64,000 nucleotides of DNA from Pontibacter sp. HSC-14F20 (GTDB taxonomy: Bacteria > Bacteroidota > Bacteroidia > Cytophagales > Hymenobacteraceae). The notes under the pieces are model-generated. The model ran no database searches. It worked only from the letters and a program-made list of their open reading frames with translations, and was not told where the DNA came from. Every line of letters starts with the position of its first letter. Position 1 is the stretch's first letter. A program made the translations under genes and the position numbers. Of the stretch, positions 1-8,726 are shown piece after piece. The stretch is taken from the NCBI RefSeq assembly GCF_019599265.1, contig NZ_JAHZTC010000009.1, positions 107,001-171,000 of the forward strand, written 5' to 3'.

Positions 1-249
1 GGAATCCACGAAAATTTTCCTTTGATCGGGCAGACCACCCAGGAGTCGCTGGAGAGCGGCGTGCTGGGCGGTACAGTGGCAGAAGTAGAAGGTATAATCA
101 GCGCGTATCGCCAAAAATCAGACAAACTGGTGGTTATACTTTGTGGTGGAGACGCAGGATTTTTTGAAAGTACCGTAAAACACCCCATCTTTGTAATTCC
201 TGAACTGGTCCTGATTGGGCTTCAAAGAATATTAAGACATAATGTATAA
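1..249 (+). CDS. coaX: Type III pantothenate kinase, C-terminal part (5' end outside window)
   Basis: The reading frame is open from the first base, so the gene begins upstream of the window. Type III pantothenate kinases phosphorylate pantothenate in the first step of coenzyme A synthesis in the cytoplasm. The visible end shows the family's late blocks: TTQESLESGVLGGTVAEVEG, a glycine/aspartate turn CGGDAGFF and the closing LVLIGLQRIL. The stop codon overlaps the ATG of the next gene by 8 bases, so the two are probably co-transcribed. The pathway partners panC and panD lie about 27 kb downstream in the same window. Only about a third of the protein is seen, so catalytic aspartates cannot be checked. 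Confidence 0.8.
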   Translation, partial: GIHENFPLIGQTTQESLESGVLGGTVAEVEGIISAYRQKSDKLVVILCGGDAGFFESTVKHPIFVIPELVLIGLQRILRHNV

Positions 250-1537
250 AACGCTCCGTTTACTTATTTGCGCATCCGTACTGTGCCTGGCGCAGGGCGT
301 GCAGGCGCAAAGCATCGGTAACTCGCCTTATTCCCGCTACGGATTAGGAGAACTCAACACAAACTTAGGCAATTTGCGAACAGCGGCTATGGGTGATGTG
401 GGCGTAAGCACCGGAAACAGCTTCCACTCCAATACCGCTAATCCGGCACTTCTATACTATAATAGCATCACGGTATTTGATATAGGTATAGCAGGCAGGT
501 ATAAAACTCTGAAAAACGCCACCCAGTCGCAGCGCGACGGTGATGCCAACCTGACTTACATGACCTTGGGAGTACCTATAACCAAGCGCTGGAGCTCTGC
601 TGTTAGCTTAAGGCCGTATAGCTCAGTTGAATATAACATCGTTAACATGGGTTCTTTGCCTAACAGGCAGGAAGCTGTGGTGATCAGCGAATACAGTGGC
701 GAAGGCGGCATCTCGGAGCTCTATTTTGGGCACGGGGTAAGAATCGCTGACGGCCTGACAATTGGCGCTAGTGCCTCATACCTGTTTGGCACTATTTCGC
801 AGGAGTCTTCTTCTATTGTAGCGGATACATCGATCAGCAATGCTTCGCTGGAGCGAGTGGCTTACGTAGAGCGTACCCGTTACTCCGATTTTATTTTCAG
901 AGGTGGAGCCAATTACCGCAAAAAAATAGCTGATAAAGCATTTGTAAGTGCAGGGGCAGTTTATACCCTGGGCACCGACCTGAATGCGAAGCGCAGTTCC
1001 GCTTACGAGCGCCGCGACCTTGGTGATGCCCTCAAAGGAACACCGATGCTGCCAGACAGTGTGGAATCTTCTGTAAATGTTCCTCCAAGCCTGAGCGCCT
1101 CCATCAGCTACGACAATGGGTCTAACCTGACGATCGGTACAGAGTTCATGACACAAGACTGGTCGGACTACCGAAACCTGAATGGTGAGCAGCAGATGGG
1201 CAAAAGCTATAAAATTGGTTTTGGTGCCGAGTATACGCCTAACCCAACAGCCATCGACAGCTACTTTAAGCGCATTACATACCGTGGTGGCCTTCGCTAC
1301 GGACAGAGTCCGTACATCGTTAACGGCGAAAATATCAAAGATATGGCCGTAACAGGTGGTGTCACTTTGCCATTAGGCCGCGGCAGTTACTTTGAACCAC
1401 CCTTTCAGCTGAATGTGATGATGGGCTATGGCAAAAGGGGCACAACTGACAATGGACTGATTGCCGAAAACTACTTTCAGTTCGGAGCAGGCGTGACCAT
1501 CAACAGCCGCTGGTTTGTAAAACGCAGAATAGAATAA
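242..1537 (+). CDS. Outer membrane beta-barrel protein, FadL/PorV-like style
   Basis: The 431-residue protein starts with a clear Sec signal peptide (hydrophobic LRLLICASVLCLAQG, cleavage near AQA/AQS). It then has the NSPYSRYGLGEL opening and an RTAAMGDVGVS block that I associate with uncharacterised Bacteroidota barrels distantly like FadL/PorV. Alternating aromatic-glycine strands run to a charged C-terminus. It is therefore probably an outer membrane barrel; no cargo or partner can be read from the sequence. It overlaps the pantothenate kinase gene by 8 bases and sits before lptC, so it may be part of an envelope operon. Barrel fold: fairly sure. Specific function: unknown. Confidence 0.7.
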   Translation: MYKTLRLLICASVLCLAQGVQAQSIGNSPYSRYGLGELNTNLGNLRTAAMGDVGVSTGNSFHSNTANPALLYYNSITVFDIGIAGRYKTLKNATQSQRDGDANLTYMTLGVPITKRWSSAVSLRPYSSVEYNIVNMGSLPNRQEAVVISEYSGEGGISELYFGHGVRIADGLTIGASASYLFGTISQESSSIVADTSISNASLERVAYVERTRYSDFIFRGGANYRKKIADKAFVSAGAVYTLGTDLNAKRSSAYERRDLGDALKGTPMLPDSVESSVNVPPSLSASISYDNGSNLTIGTEFMTQDWSDYRNLNGEQQMGKSYKIGFGAEYTPNPTAIDSYFKRITYRGGLRYGQSPYIVNGENIKDMAVTGGVTLPLGRGSYFEPPFQLNVMMGYGKRGTTDNGLIAENYFQFGAGVTINSRWFVKRRIE

Positions 1538-1567
1538 ACTATTCCGACTTTAAAAGCATTATTAAAA

Positions 1568-1590
1568 CAGGCCGTTCTGACGACGGTCTT
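1568..1590 (+). terminator. Weak hairpin after the barrel gene
   Basis: A short imperfect stem around CCGT / ACGG followed by TTTTTT, 30 bases after the stop. It may separate the barrel gene from lptC. Confidence 0.35.
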
Positions 1591-1632
1591 TTTTAATTTT
1601 TAGTATCTTCACTTTTGAATAAGTATAAAAGC

Positions 1633-2169
1633 ATGCCGAGATCTATTTTTTCAGTGCTGATCGTCTTGTTTGCCTTACTGGCAACAGGTTGCGGAACAGA
1701 CCTGAAAGACCCGGACCAGGAGAAAAAATACGAAGGCCCGTTTCGGGAGACAGCCAATGTGCTGACACTTTACAGCGACTCAGCCAAAGTGATGGTGAGG
1801 CTGCAGACTCCGATGCAGGAAGATTATGAAAACGGTGATGTAGTGTTCCCGGATGGCATTGACGTAGAATTTCTGGAAGAAGGGGAGAAGGTGACATCGA
1901 CGCTGCGGGCCAACTACGGGAAGCAGGAACGAAACAAAGACCTATACCTGGTGCGGGGCAACGTGATCGTGCACAACCTGCAGAAGCAGGAAAAGCTTGA
2001 GACAGAAGAGCTTTACTGGAACAAAGCCAAAGCCCAGATCTACACCGACAAGTTTGTGAAGATAACGACGCCTGAGGAAATCCTGATGGGGCACGGCCTG
2101 GAAGCAAACCAGGACTTTAGTAATTATAGAATCAAAAAAGTAACGGGCGTATTCAGCCTGAAAGAATAA
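1633..2169 (+). CDS. lptC: LPS export ABC transporter periplasmic protein LptC (lipoprotein form)
   Basis: About 178 residues. An N-terminal hydrophobic segment ends in a lipobox (LLATGC). It is followed by the LptC pattern of short beta strands: amphipathic strands around residues 40-75, DGIDVEFLEEGEKVTSTLRA, then NKDLYLVRGNVIVHN and LETEELYWNKAKAQIYTDKFVKI. LptC couples the inner-membrane LptBFG exporter to periplasmic LptA; Bacteroidota often carry it as a lipoprotein. I start at the ATG because it begins a proper signal peptide, although an in-frame TTG lies 18 bases upstream. The stop overlaps the start of the next small gene (TAATG). The ATPase partner LptB is encoded about 10 kb downstream. 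Confidence 0.85.
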   Translation: MPRSIFSVLIVLFALLATGCGTDLKDPDQEKKYEGPFRETANVLTLYSDSAKVMVRLQTPMQEDYENGDVVFPDGIDVEFLEEGEKVTSTLRANYGKQERNKDLYLVRGNVIVHNLQKQEKLETEELYWNKAKAQIYTDKFVKITTPEEILMGHGLEANQDFSNYRIKKVTGVFSLKE

Positions 2170-2342
2170 TGAACCAAAAACGGGTTAATACTATTTTACT
2201 GGCGTTGGCTTTTGTAGCCATGGTAATTGGTGTGCACAAAAGCATTCAGGAGTCTGACATAGCAGGCAATTACTGGATTTACATGATCGGCTTTATGCTC
2301 TATATCGTGTACCATTACCGCAAGAAGAAACAGACCGAGTAG
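2169..2342 (+). CDS. Small two-helix membrane protein (57 residues)
   Basis: A 57-residue frame whose ATG shares one base with the lptC stop codon, a strong sign of translational coupling. It has an N-terminal hydrophobic segment (about residues 9-22), a polar turn KSIQESDIAGN, a second hydrophobic segment (about 35-50) and a basic tail YRKKKQTE, giving a helical hairpin with the tail probably in the cytoplasm. It stops 9 bases before the CorC-like gene. I do not recognise a family. The tight position between lptC and the CNNM/CorC gene suggests a role in the envelope block, but that is inference from neighbourhood. Confidence 0.7.
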   Translation: MNQKRVNTILLALAFVAMVIGVHKSIQESDIAGNYWIYMIGFMLYIVYHYRKKKQTE

Positions 2343-2351
2343 TCTCATCTT

Positions 2352-3650
2352 ATGATAGACCCCGACCAGATACTGTTGCTGTTTATTGCGCTGTTGGCCT
2401 GTGCATTCTTCTCAGGTATGGAGATCGCTTTTATGGCAGCGAATAAACTGCAGATAGAGCTCGACGAGAAAAACAACGTTCTTTCAGGGCGCATACTGAC
2501 GCACTTGCTGCAACACCCTGCCCGCCTGATGGGCACGACTCTGATCGGCTACGTTCTCTCGCTGGTGCTGTACGGCTTTGTGATAGCAGGTATCATCTAT
2601 ACCTTGCTTCAGGCCTTCCTGCCGGCGTCTTTGCAACTAGCACCGCTTATTCTGGTACTGCAGGTATTGGTGGCTTCGGTCTTTGTGCTGCTCACTGCCG
2701 AGTTTCTTCCCCGCAGCCTCTTTGCCATTAACCCCAACCGCATGCTGGACCTGCTGGCTATACCTATGCTGGTGCTGCACTACCTCCTATACCCTGTTGT
2801 GATCGTGCTGATGGGGATAAGCAAGTGGATTGCCGAACGCATCCTCAAGATCGAATTTTCAGAAGAGTACCCGGTGTTTGGAGCGACAGACCTGAACACC
2901 TACATCAAAAACAGACTGTACCACCCGGTAGAGGAGGGCGCCCCGGAAGTAGACCAGGAGATATTTCATAATGCAATGGATTTTAAAACAGTGCGTGTGA
3001 AAGAATGCATGGTGCCCCGCACGGAAGTAGAAGCTGTGGAGGTAAACGAGCCAATAGAGCTGTTGCGCGACACCTTTATCAAAACAGGGCATTCCAAGAT
3101 ACTGGTATACGAGGACTCCATAGACAACATCATCGGGTACTGTCACCAGCTGGCCATGTTTCAGCAGCCAAGCCAGATCCGCGACATTCTTTCGCCGGTA
3201 AGCCTGGTACCGGAGAGCATGCTGGCCAGCGAGTTGTTTTTGCGTTTCGGCACAGAGCATCGCACTGTGGCCGTGGTGGTAGACGAGTTTGGCGGCACGT
3301 CAGGTATAGTAACCGTGGAGGACGTGATTGAGGAGATTGTGGGGGAAATACAGGATGAATATGACTACGAGGCTCTGCTCGAGCAAGTATTCCCGGCCAA
3401 GCACCTATACCTGCTAAGTGCCCGCCACGAAATCGACTACCTCAACGATAAATACGAGCTCAGCCTGCCTGAAGGGGATTATGAGACGCTGGGCGGACTT
3501 ATCTTTTCGGTGCTGGGCGAAATACCAAAACCGGGCGATGTGGTGGAACTGCGACCTTTTACCATTACCATCCTGTCCATGGATGACAACCGCATCAACG
3601 CTGTGAAGCTCTTCAAAGACCCAGACTTACAGGCAGATGGCGTATTTTAA
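2352..3650 (+). CDS. CNNM/HlyC-CorC family transmembrane CBS protein
   Basis: The 432 residues show the full family layout. A DUF21/CNNM membrane domain with several helices fills residues 5-180 (opening ACAFFSGMEIAFMAANK). A CBS pair fills about 205-330, with MVPRTEVEAVEVNEPI and the second repeat ending EFGGTSGIVTVEDVIEEI. A CorC_HlyC domain fills 345-425 (GDYETLGGLIFSVLGEIP). Family members are linked to divalent cation, especially magnesium, transport, with CBS domains as nucleotide sensors; the hemolysin name is historical. In Bacteroidota the gliding gene gldE belongs to this family, and the placement just before a PpiD-like foldase does not decide between them. Confidence 0.85.
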   Translation: MIDPDQILLLFIALLACAFFSGMEIAFMAANKLQIELDEKNNVLSGRILTHLLQHPARLMGTTLIGYVLSLVLYGFVIAGIIYTLLQAFLPASLQLAPLILVLQVLVASVFVLLTAEFLPRSLFAINPNRMLDLLAIPMLVLHYLLYPVVIVLMGISKWIAERILKIEFSEEYPVFGATDLNTYIKNRLYHPVEEGAPEVDQEIFHNAMDFKTVRVKECMVPRTEVEAVEVNEPIELLRDTFIKTGHSKILVYEDSIDNIIGYCHQLAMFQQPSQIRDILSPVSLVPESMLASELFLRFGTEHRTVAVVVDEFGGTSGIVTVEDVIEEIVGEIQDEYDYEALLEQVFPAKHLYLLSARHEIDYLNDKYELSLPEGDYETLGGLIFSVLGEIPKPGDVVELRPFTITILSMDDNRINAVKLFKDPDLQADGVF

Positions 3651-3724
3651 ACAGATACGCACAAAATTTTGAATTTTTGCACGATTAACCTTATTTTGCA
3701 CATCCTTTATCATTCGTATAACAC

Positions 3725-5830
3725 ATGGCATTAATTAACAAGATTAGAGAAAAGTCGGGTTGGGCTGTTGGCGCTATCGCCATTGGACTTGGCGTATTTG
3801 TAGTAGGCGGCGACCTATTAGGGCCAAACTCCAGACTTTTGGGGAACGATGCGACTACCGTAGGCGAAATAGCCGGTGAGGAAATTGACTACCAGCGTTT
3901 CGACATGGTGTTCCAGCAGATCAAAGCCCAGTACGAAGGACAGGTGCAGCGTTCTGCCACCGAGGGCGAAATGGCCATGATGCGTGAGCAAGCCTGGAAC
4001 CAGCTAATCTTCCAGATTGCCTTGCAGAAGGAGTACGACCGCCTGGGCATCGAGGTGTCAGAAGAAGAACTGGCCGACATGGTGCAGGGTAACAACATTC
4101 ACCCTTCAGTGCGCCAGGCATTCACCAATCCACAGACAGGTGAGTTTGAGCGCAACCAGGTTGTTCAGTACCTGCAGAGCCTGGACCAGACCGGTGGCCG
4201 TCCGATGTGGGTTAACTTTGAGCAGAGCATTCTCAACGACCGCATCCAGACCAAGTATAGCAACCTGCTGACCAAGTCGGAGTACGTAACATCAGCTGAA
4301 GCGAAGAAGCACTTCGAGGCACAAAACACGATCGCCAACATGAAAGTGTTGTATATCCCTTACTTCTCGATCGCTGATTCTGCTGTGAGTGTAACCGATG
4401 CGCAGTTGAAAGACTACTATAACCGCAACAAAGAGCTTTATAAAGTTGAAGACGGCCGTACGCTGGAGTATGTGACCATCCCGGTTGCAGCTTCTACCGA
4501 AGACATGAACTACTTCCAGGAAGAGTTGAAAGACCTGACTGAGCAGTTCGCGGCATCGGCCAACGACTCTGCTTTTGTGAACACGCACTCAGACCTGCCA
4601 TACGACGGCACATACCTGCACACAGCAGAATTGCCTGAGAAACTACACGAAATCGCGCCGCTGGAAGAAGGCAAGGTATACGGTCCTTACAACCAGGGCG
4701 ATACTTATGCGATGTACAAGATCATGGACATCAGAGACGGCAGCACAAACACTGCCCGTGCCAGCCACATCCTGATCAAGCCAGAGAATGACTCGCCTGA
4801 GGCGAAGCAGGCTGCCCTTGCCAAAGCAAAAGACATTCATACGCAGATCAAAAATGGCGCTGATTTCGGGGCAATGGCTGCACAGCACGGTTCTGACGGT
4901 ACTGCCGCAGTAGGTGGCGACCTAGGTTACTTTACAGAAGGCCGCATGGTACCAGCTTTCGAGAAGGCTGTATTCGGCGCAACTGCCGAAGGCTTGTTGC
5001 CAGCTCCTGTTGAAACAGAGTATGGCTACCACATCATCAAAATAACGGCTCCTAAGTCGAAGCGTACTTATAAAGTAGCGGCCGTGCAGCGCTCATTGGA
5101 TGCAAGCGATGCCACCCGCGATCAGGCCTATGCAATGGCTGATGAGCTGGCCGGCACAAGCGGTTCAAGCAACGAGTTCAGAGAGAACGTGAAGAAAAAC
5201 GAAGCACTTTCTATTGAAGAAGCGCCAAGCATAGGTAAGAATAACGTGCTTGTAGGAAACCTGAGCAATGCCAGAGAACTGGTGCGCTGGGCATATTCTA
5301 AAGACACATCCGTAGGTGATGTATCGCCTGTGTTCGAAATCAACGACCAGTATGTAATCGCAACCCTGACCGGCCAGCGTGAGAAAGGCTACGCCAGGTT
5401 GGAAGACGTGAAAGAAGAACTGACTGCCGCCGTTCGTAACGAGCTGAAAGCACAACAGATCATGGACAAGCTGAAAGGCGCTACCGGTTCACTTGACCAG
5501 ATTGCGGCTAACTACGGTCCGGATGCAATTGTGAGAGATGCAGAGGAAGTATCGCTTGCTTCTGGTGCTATACCTGGCCTGGGCCTGGAACCAGTGGCTA
5601 TCGGCAAAGCGTTTGGCCTGAAGCCAGGCAGCCGTACTGCTCCTATCGAAGGACAGGGTGGTGTGGTGATCGCAGAGCTTGTTAACCTGACTAATGCACC
5701 GGATGCGCAAGACCTTTCAGGCGTGAAGGCGCAGCTGGTAAATACCCGCACTTCACGTGTAGAAACCAATGCGTTCGAAGCGATCAAAGAGAAAGCTGAT
5801 ATCAAAGACAACCGCGTAAGGTTCTTCTAA
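3725..5830 (+). CDS. PpiD-like periplasmic peptidyl-prolyl isomerase/chaperone
   Basis: A 701-residue protein with one N-terminal membrane anchor (about residues 13-32, GWAVGAIAIGLGVFVVGGDL). A SurA_N-type chaperone region with MREQAWNQLIFQIALQKEY follows, and then a parvulin domain near residues 345-445: ASHILIK, GADFGAMA, GGDLGYF, FEKAVF and YGYHIIKI. Such proteins help outer membrane proteins fold as they leave the Sec translocon. A second weaker parvulin-like region may lie around 230-335. A strong hairpin terminator follows the gene. It is sited with LptC and barrel genes, which fits an envelope-biogenesis cluster. Confidence 0.88.
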   Translation: MALINKIREKSGWAVGAIAIGLGVFVVGGDLLGPNSRLLGNDATTVGEIAGEEIDYQRFDMVFQQIKAQYEGQVQRSATEGEMAMMREQAWNQLIFQIALQKEYDRLGIEVSEEELADMVQGNNIHPSVRQAFTNPQTGEFERNQVVQYLQSLDQTGGRPMWVNFEQSILNDRIQTKYSNLLTKSEYVTSAEAKKHFEAQNTIANMKVLYIPYFSIADSAVSVTDAQLKDYYNRNKELYKVEDGRTLEYVTIPVAASTEDMNYFQEELKDLTEQFAASANDSAFVNTHSDLPYDGTYLHTAELPEKLHEIAPLEEGKVYGPYNQGDTYAMYKIMDIRDGSTNTARASHILIKPENDSPEAKQAALAKAKDIHTQIKNGADFGAMAAQHGSDGTAAVGGDLGYFTEGRMVPAFEKAVFGATAEGLLPAPVETEYGYHIIKITAPKSKRTYKVAAVQRSLDASDATRDQAYAMADELAGTSGSSNEFRENVKKNEALSIEEAPSIGKNNVLVGNLSNARELVRWAYSKDTSVGDVSPVFEINDQYVIATLTGQREKGYARLEDVKEELTAAVRNELKAQQIMDKLKGATGSLDQIAANYGPDAIVRDAEEVSLASGAIPGLGLEPVAIGKAFGLKPGSRTAPIEGQGGVVIAELVNLTNAPDAQDLSGVKAQLVNTRTSRVETNAFEAIKEKADIKDNRVRFF

Positions 5831-5850
5831 GAACTGCACGACAGGTATAA

Positions 5851-5884
5851 GCAAAGGGCTGCTCCGATAGGAGCAGCCCTTTGC
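5851..5884 (+). terminator. Rho-independent terminator after the PpiD-like gene
   Basis: A perfect 15-base stem GCAAAGGGCTGCTCC pairs with its complement across a GATA tetraloop. It lies 20 bases past the stop codon. The T-run after it is weak, but the stem is long and GC-rich. Confidence 0.75.
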
Positions 5885-5970
5885 TGTTTATGGCTAAACC
5901 GAAATTATTGGCTATCTTCATTTTCGGGAGAGAAGATCATATCAAAAAGCCCGTCTACACGTTGTAATAG

Positions 5971-7806
5971 ATGATGTTTATACCTGCTCATACCTATTTG
6001 TCGCGCCTGCTGTTTGTGTTCCTGTTTGTGGTACTGGCAGTGCCTTTTTCAATGGCGCAAACCCAGGAACTGGCGCTGGCACGCGAGTACCTTAGCAAAG
6101 GCGAATACCAGAAGGCAGAGGTTATCTACAGCAAGCTGATCGATGACCAGCGCCTTTTCTCCGTTGTATACCCCGACTATCTGAAAACCCTGCTGGCCCA
6201 GAATAACCACAAAGAAGCCGAAAAGCTGGTAAAGCGCACCATGAAGCGCCACCCGGAGCAGATCAACTACAACATCGACCTAGGTATAGTATATCAAGCC
6301 GCCGGCGACAAAACTGGTGCAGAGAAGCACTTCGACAAACTGATTGCTCAACTGAAGCCGGAGGAGGTGATTGTAGCAGCCAGCGTATTTGTGCAGCACG
6401 AATTGTTCGACTACGCAGAGAAAGCCTATTTGCGTGGCCGCGAGCTAAGTAAGAATCCTTACGAGCACAACCGCTCGCTTATCGCTCTCTATACCTTCCG
6501 GCAGAAGCACGAGAATTTGATAGGAGAGGCACTTAACCTGCTGCAGGAAAACGAAAGTGAGCTGATCTATGTGCAGAACATGCTGCAGAACAGCATGCAG
6601 GACGAAAAGACCACGGATGCGCTGGAAAAAGAACTGATTACCCGGGTGCAGCAAAACCCCGACCTGCTGGCTTACAACGAACTGCTGATCTGGCTCTACA
6701 TCCAGCGCCGCGACTTCTACAGCGCCTTGCTGCAGGCCCGCTCCGTGGACAAGCGTACCCGCAGTGGTGGCACCCGCGTGATGGAACTAGGTGCCATCAG
6801 CGCCCGCAACCAGGACTACCAGGGCGCCATCGAGGCCTACGAGTACATCATCGAAGAATATCCTGATGGTCCCTACTATTTGATCGCCAGGCAGCGGCTT
6901 ATACACGCTCGTGAGGAGCAGGTAGAAAACACCTTCCCCGTTGACCTGGACAAGATCAGGACGCTGATATCAGACTATGAGGCGCTGCTGGCTGAGGTGG
7001 GACGCAATGCCCAGACCGTGGAGGTGTTGCAGCACATGGCGAACCTATACGCCTTTCACTTGGATGAAAAAGACAAAGCCATTGCCTTGTTGCAGGAGGC
7101 GATTGCAACGCCCCGCGCAAAGGCCGACTTTGTGGCCGAGAGCAAACTTACGCTGGGCGATATATACCTCCTGAAAGGGGAGCCCTGGGAATCGACGCTG
7201 CTCTACTCGCAGGTAGAAAAATCGCACAAAGAGACACCGATCGGGCACGAAGCCAAGCTGCGAAACGCTCGGCTCAACTATTACAAAGGCGACTTCGAGC
7301 TGGCGCAGGCCCACCTTGACATCCTGAAGCTGGCCACCAGCCGCGAGATCGCCAACGACGCTATGGACCTGAGCTTGCTCATTACCGATAATACCGGTCT
7401 GGATACGTCTACCGTAGCGATGGAGGAGTATGCGGCTATTGAGTTGCTGATTTTCCAGAACAAGCTGGACGAGGCGCAAAACAGGTTAGATGCCATGCTG
7501 CAGAAATTCCCGGGCCACAGCCTGACAGATGAGATCTACTTCCGGAAAGCCAGCATCTATGAACGGGCTGGTGCGTTTGATAAAGCCATTGCCAGTCTGG
7601 AGAAAGTGGTGAGTGCTCCCGCTGATATTCTAAGTGATGATGCGCTCTATAAAATGGCCTACATTTACGAAGAGAACCTGAAAGATACCCAGAAAGCGCA
7701 GGAGCTATACAATGAGTTCTTGGTCAAGCACCAGGGAAGCATTTTTGTAGCCGAGGCACGCAAGCGATTCCGCAAACTACGCGGCGATGCGCCTGTGGTT
7801 AACTGA
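5971..7806 (+). CDS. Secreted tetratricopeptide-repeat protein
   Basis: 611 residues with a signal peptide (hydrophobic LLFVFLFVVLAVPFSMAQ) and TPR helices throughout. Clear repeats are EYLSKGEYQKAEVIYSKLI near residue 40, NIDLGIVYQAAGDKTGAEKHF near 90, and EIYFRKASIYERAGAFDKAI followed by ALYKMAYIYEENLKD in the last 100 residues. TPR proteins are scaffolds for protein-protein contacts; a periplasmic location follows from the signal peptide. No catalytic motif is visible. A second ATG directly follows the first (MM), so the exact start is uncertain by one codon. It converges on the next minus-strand gene with a 12-base gap. Confidence 0.8.
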   Translation: MMFIPAHTYLSRLLFVFLFVVLAVPFSMAQTQELALAREYLSKGEYQKAEVIYSKLIDDQRLFSVVYPDYLKTLLAQNNHKEAEKLVKRTMKRHPEQINYNIDLGIVYQAAGDKTGAEKHFDKLIAQLKPEEVIVAASVFVQHELFDYAEKAYLRGRELSKNPYEHNRSLIALYTFRQKHENLIGEALNLLQENESELIYVQNMLQNSMQDEKTTDALEKELITRVQQNPDLLAYNELLIWLYIQRRDFYSALLQARSVDKRTRSGGTRVMELGAISARNQDYQGAIEAYEYIIEEYPDGPYYLIARQRLIHAREEQVENTFPVDLDKIRTLISDYEALLAEVGRNAQTVEVLQHMANLYAFHLDEKDKAIALLQEAIATPRAKADFVAESKLTLGDIYLLKGEPWESTLLYSQVEKSHKETPIGHEAKLRNARLNYYKGDFELAQAHLDILKLATSREIANDAMDLSLLITDNTGLDTSTVAMEEYAAIELLIFQNKLDEAQNRLDAMLQKFPGHSLTDEIYFRKASIYERAGAFDKAIASLEKVVSAPADILSDDALYKMAYIYEENLKDTQKAQELYNEFLVKHQGSIFVAEARKRFRKLRGDAPVVN

Positions 7807-7818
7807 CAGGTATAGGGC

Positions 7819-8439
7819 TCAATCGTAAACGTAATACTTCCAGTTATCAAGCCCGGTATCAGACAAGGTGGTCACTTCCCCTTCCGCCTTATGAGAACCC
7901 GACGGATCGAATATCACCACTTCATAATTAAAGCCAAGAATCACGTTCTGTGTGAAGGACAAGGTATAGGCCTTTTCTGTTTTGGTGTATTGATAAGCCG
8001 GAATTCCTATCACCCAGGAAGCGGGCTGACTCATAGTTAGCTCTTCCAGTGCTTCCGGATAGGCGCCTCGCTCCTGGTAGTAATTGTCTACCTGCTCAAT
8101 CAAGGCAGCGGCATTGGTCATGGCAAGGTTACAGCTTATATCACGGGTATGATTGGCAAGCCAGGTAGTGGAAACCAAAGCAGTGGCAGGCAGGGCCCAG
8201 CACAAAATAGCAAAAGCTTTGGACAGGCTTGGTGCAGGATATCTTAGGAAAGCCCATACCATCCATATCAGGGTAACTGGGATTAGCAAAAAGCCCAATA
8301 TGCCTACAAACATGCCCAACGAAAAAAACAACTGAGCAGGAAGGTATAGGAGGGCAGGCCCCGGCAGAAAAGGTAGATTGGTGAACAGAATGGCCAGTAC
8401 GCAGGTCAGGATTACAATCATCCAGAGTCTTCTGTTCAT
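7819..8439 (-). CDS. Hypothetical membrane protein with C-terminal soluble domain
   Basis: 206 residues. Three hydrophobic segments occupy roughly the first 105 residues (VILTCVLAILFTNL, LFFSLGMFVGILGFLLIPVTLIWMV, and a later segment ILCWALPATALVSTTWLA). A globular tail of about 100 residues follows, containing NAAALIEQVDNYYQERGAYPEALEEL. That last phrase resembles the pattern seen in type II secretion pseudopilins and related proteins, where a helix leads into a short beta domain, but no prepilin site is present. It probably follows the 36-residue gene just upstream on the same strand. I do not recognise a named family. Confidence 0.6.
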   Translation of the reverse strand: MNRRLWMIVILTCVLAILFTNLPFLPGPALLYLPAQLFFSLGMFVGILGFLLIPVTLIWMVWAFLRYPAPSLSKAFAILCWALPATALVSTTWLANHTRDISCNLAMTNAAALIEQVDNYYQERGAYPEALEELTMSQPASWVIGIPAYQYTKTEKAYTLSFTQNVILGFNYEVVIFDPSGSHKAEGEVTTLSDTGLDNWKYYVYD

Positions 8440-8487
8440 GCCAAGGTAGTGTTTGTGAGAGGTTTATACGCTGCCCTGCTGGAACTC

Positions 8488-8598
8488 CTAGGAGAAGAAA
8501 AGGAACAGGAACAAGATAAATATAAGGAAAAAACCATACATGATCAGGTCAAGCGAGTAATTCTTATACTGCTCATAAAGTTCTTTAATGCGTTTCAT
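8488..8598 (-). CDS. 36-residue membrane protein
   Basis: A short frame starting MKRIKELYEQYKNYSLD, then an uninterrupted hydrophobic stretch rich in F, L and I to the C-terminus (residues 18-35). The charged amphipathic start plus a single terminal helix is typical of small membrane proteins encoded next to longer genes in Cytophagales. It precedes the 206-residue membrane protein on the same strand with a 48-base gap and faces recJ. An opposite-strand frame over the same bases is longer but has no family-like features. Support is composition and codon sense only. Confidence 0.55.
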   Translation of the reverse strand: MKRIKELYEQYKNYSLDLIMYGFFLIFILFLFLFFS

Positions 8599-8691
8599 AA
8601 TCAGCGGTATTGTGTAGCCGCAAATTACAAAAAATAGCGGAAAGGTGCTGTGTGATGGGTTGATCCAACTTCAAATCCAGGCTAAATTAAC

Positions 8692-8699
8692 TACCTTTG
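8692..8699 (+). promoter_or_regulatory. Bacteroidota -7 box before recJ
   Basis: TACCTTTG fits the TAnnTTTG -7 consensus of Bacteroidota primary sigma factor promoters. It overlaps an in-frame TTG that could be mistaken for the recJ start, and this argues for the downstream ATG as the real start. No convincing TTG -33 box is seen at the usual distance. Confidence 0.55.
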
Positions 8700-8726
8700 C
8701 ACTCGGGTTTATTTGTGAAGCAGCAT

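Noticed and set aside
8449..8637. 62-codon plus-strand frame between the membrane gene and recJ
   Set aside because: Charged, no protein-like pattern; the opposite strand has a better 36-residue membrane frame.
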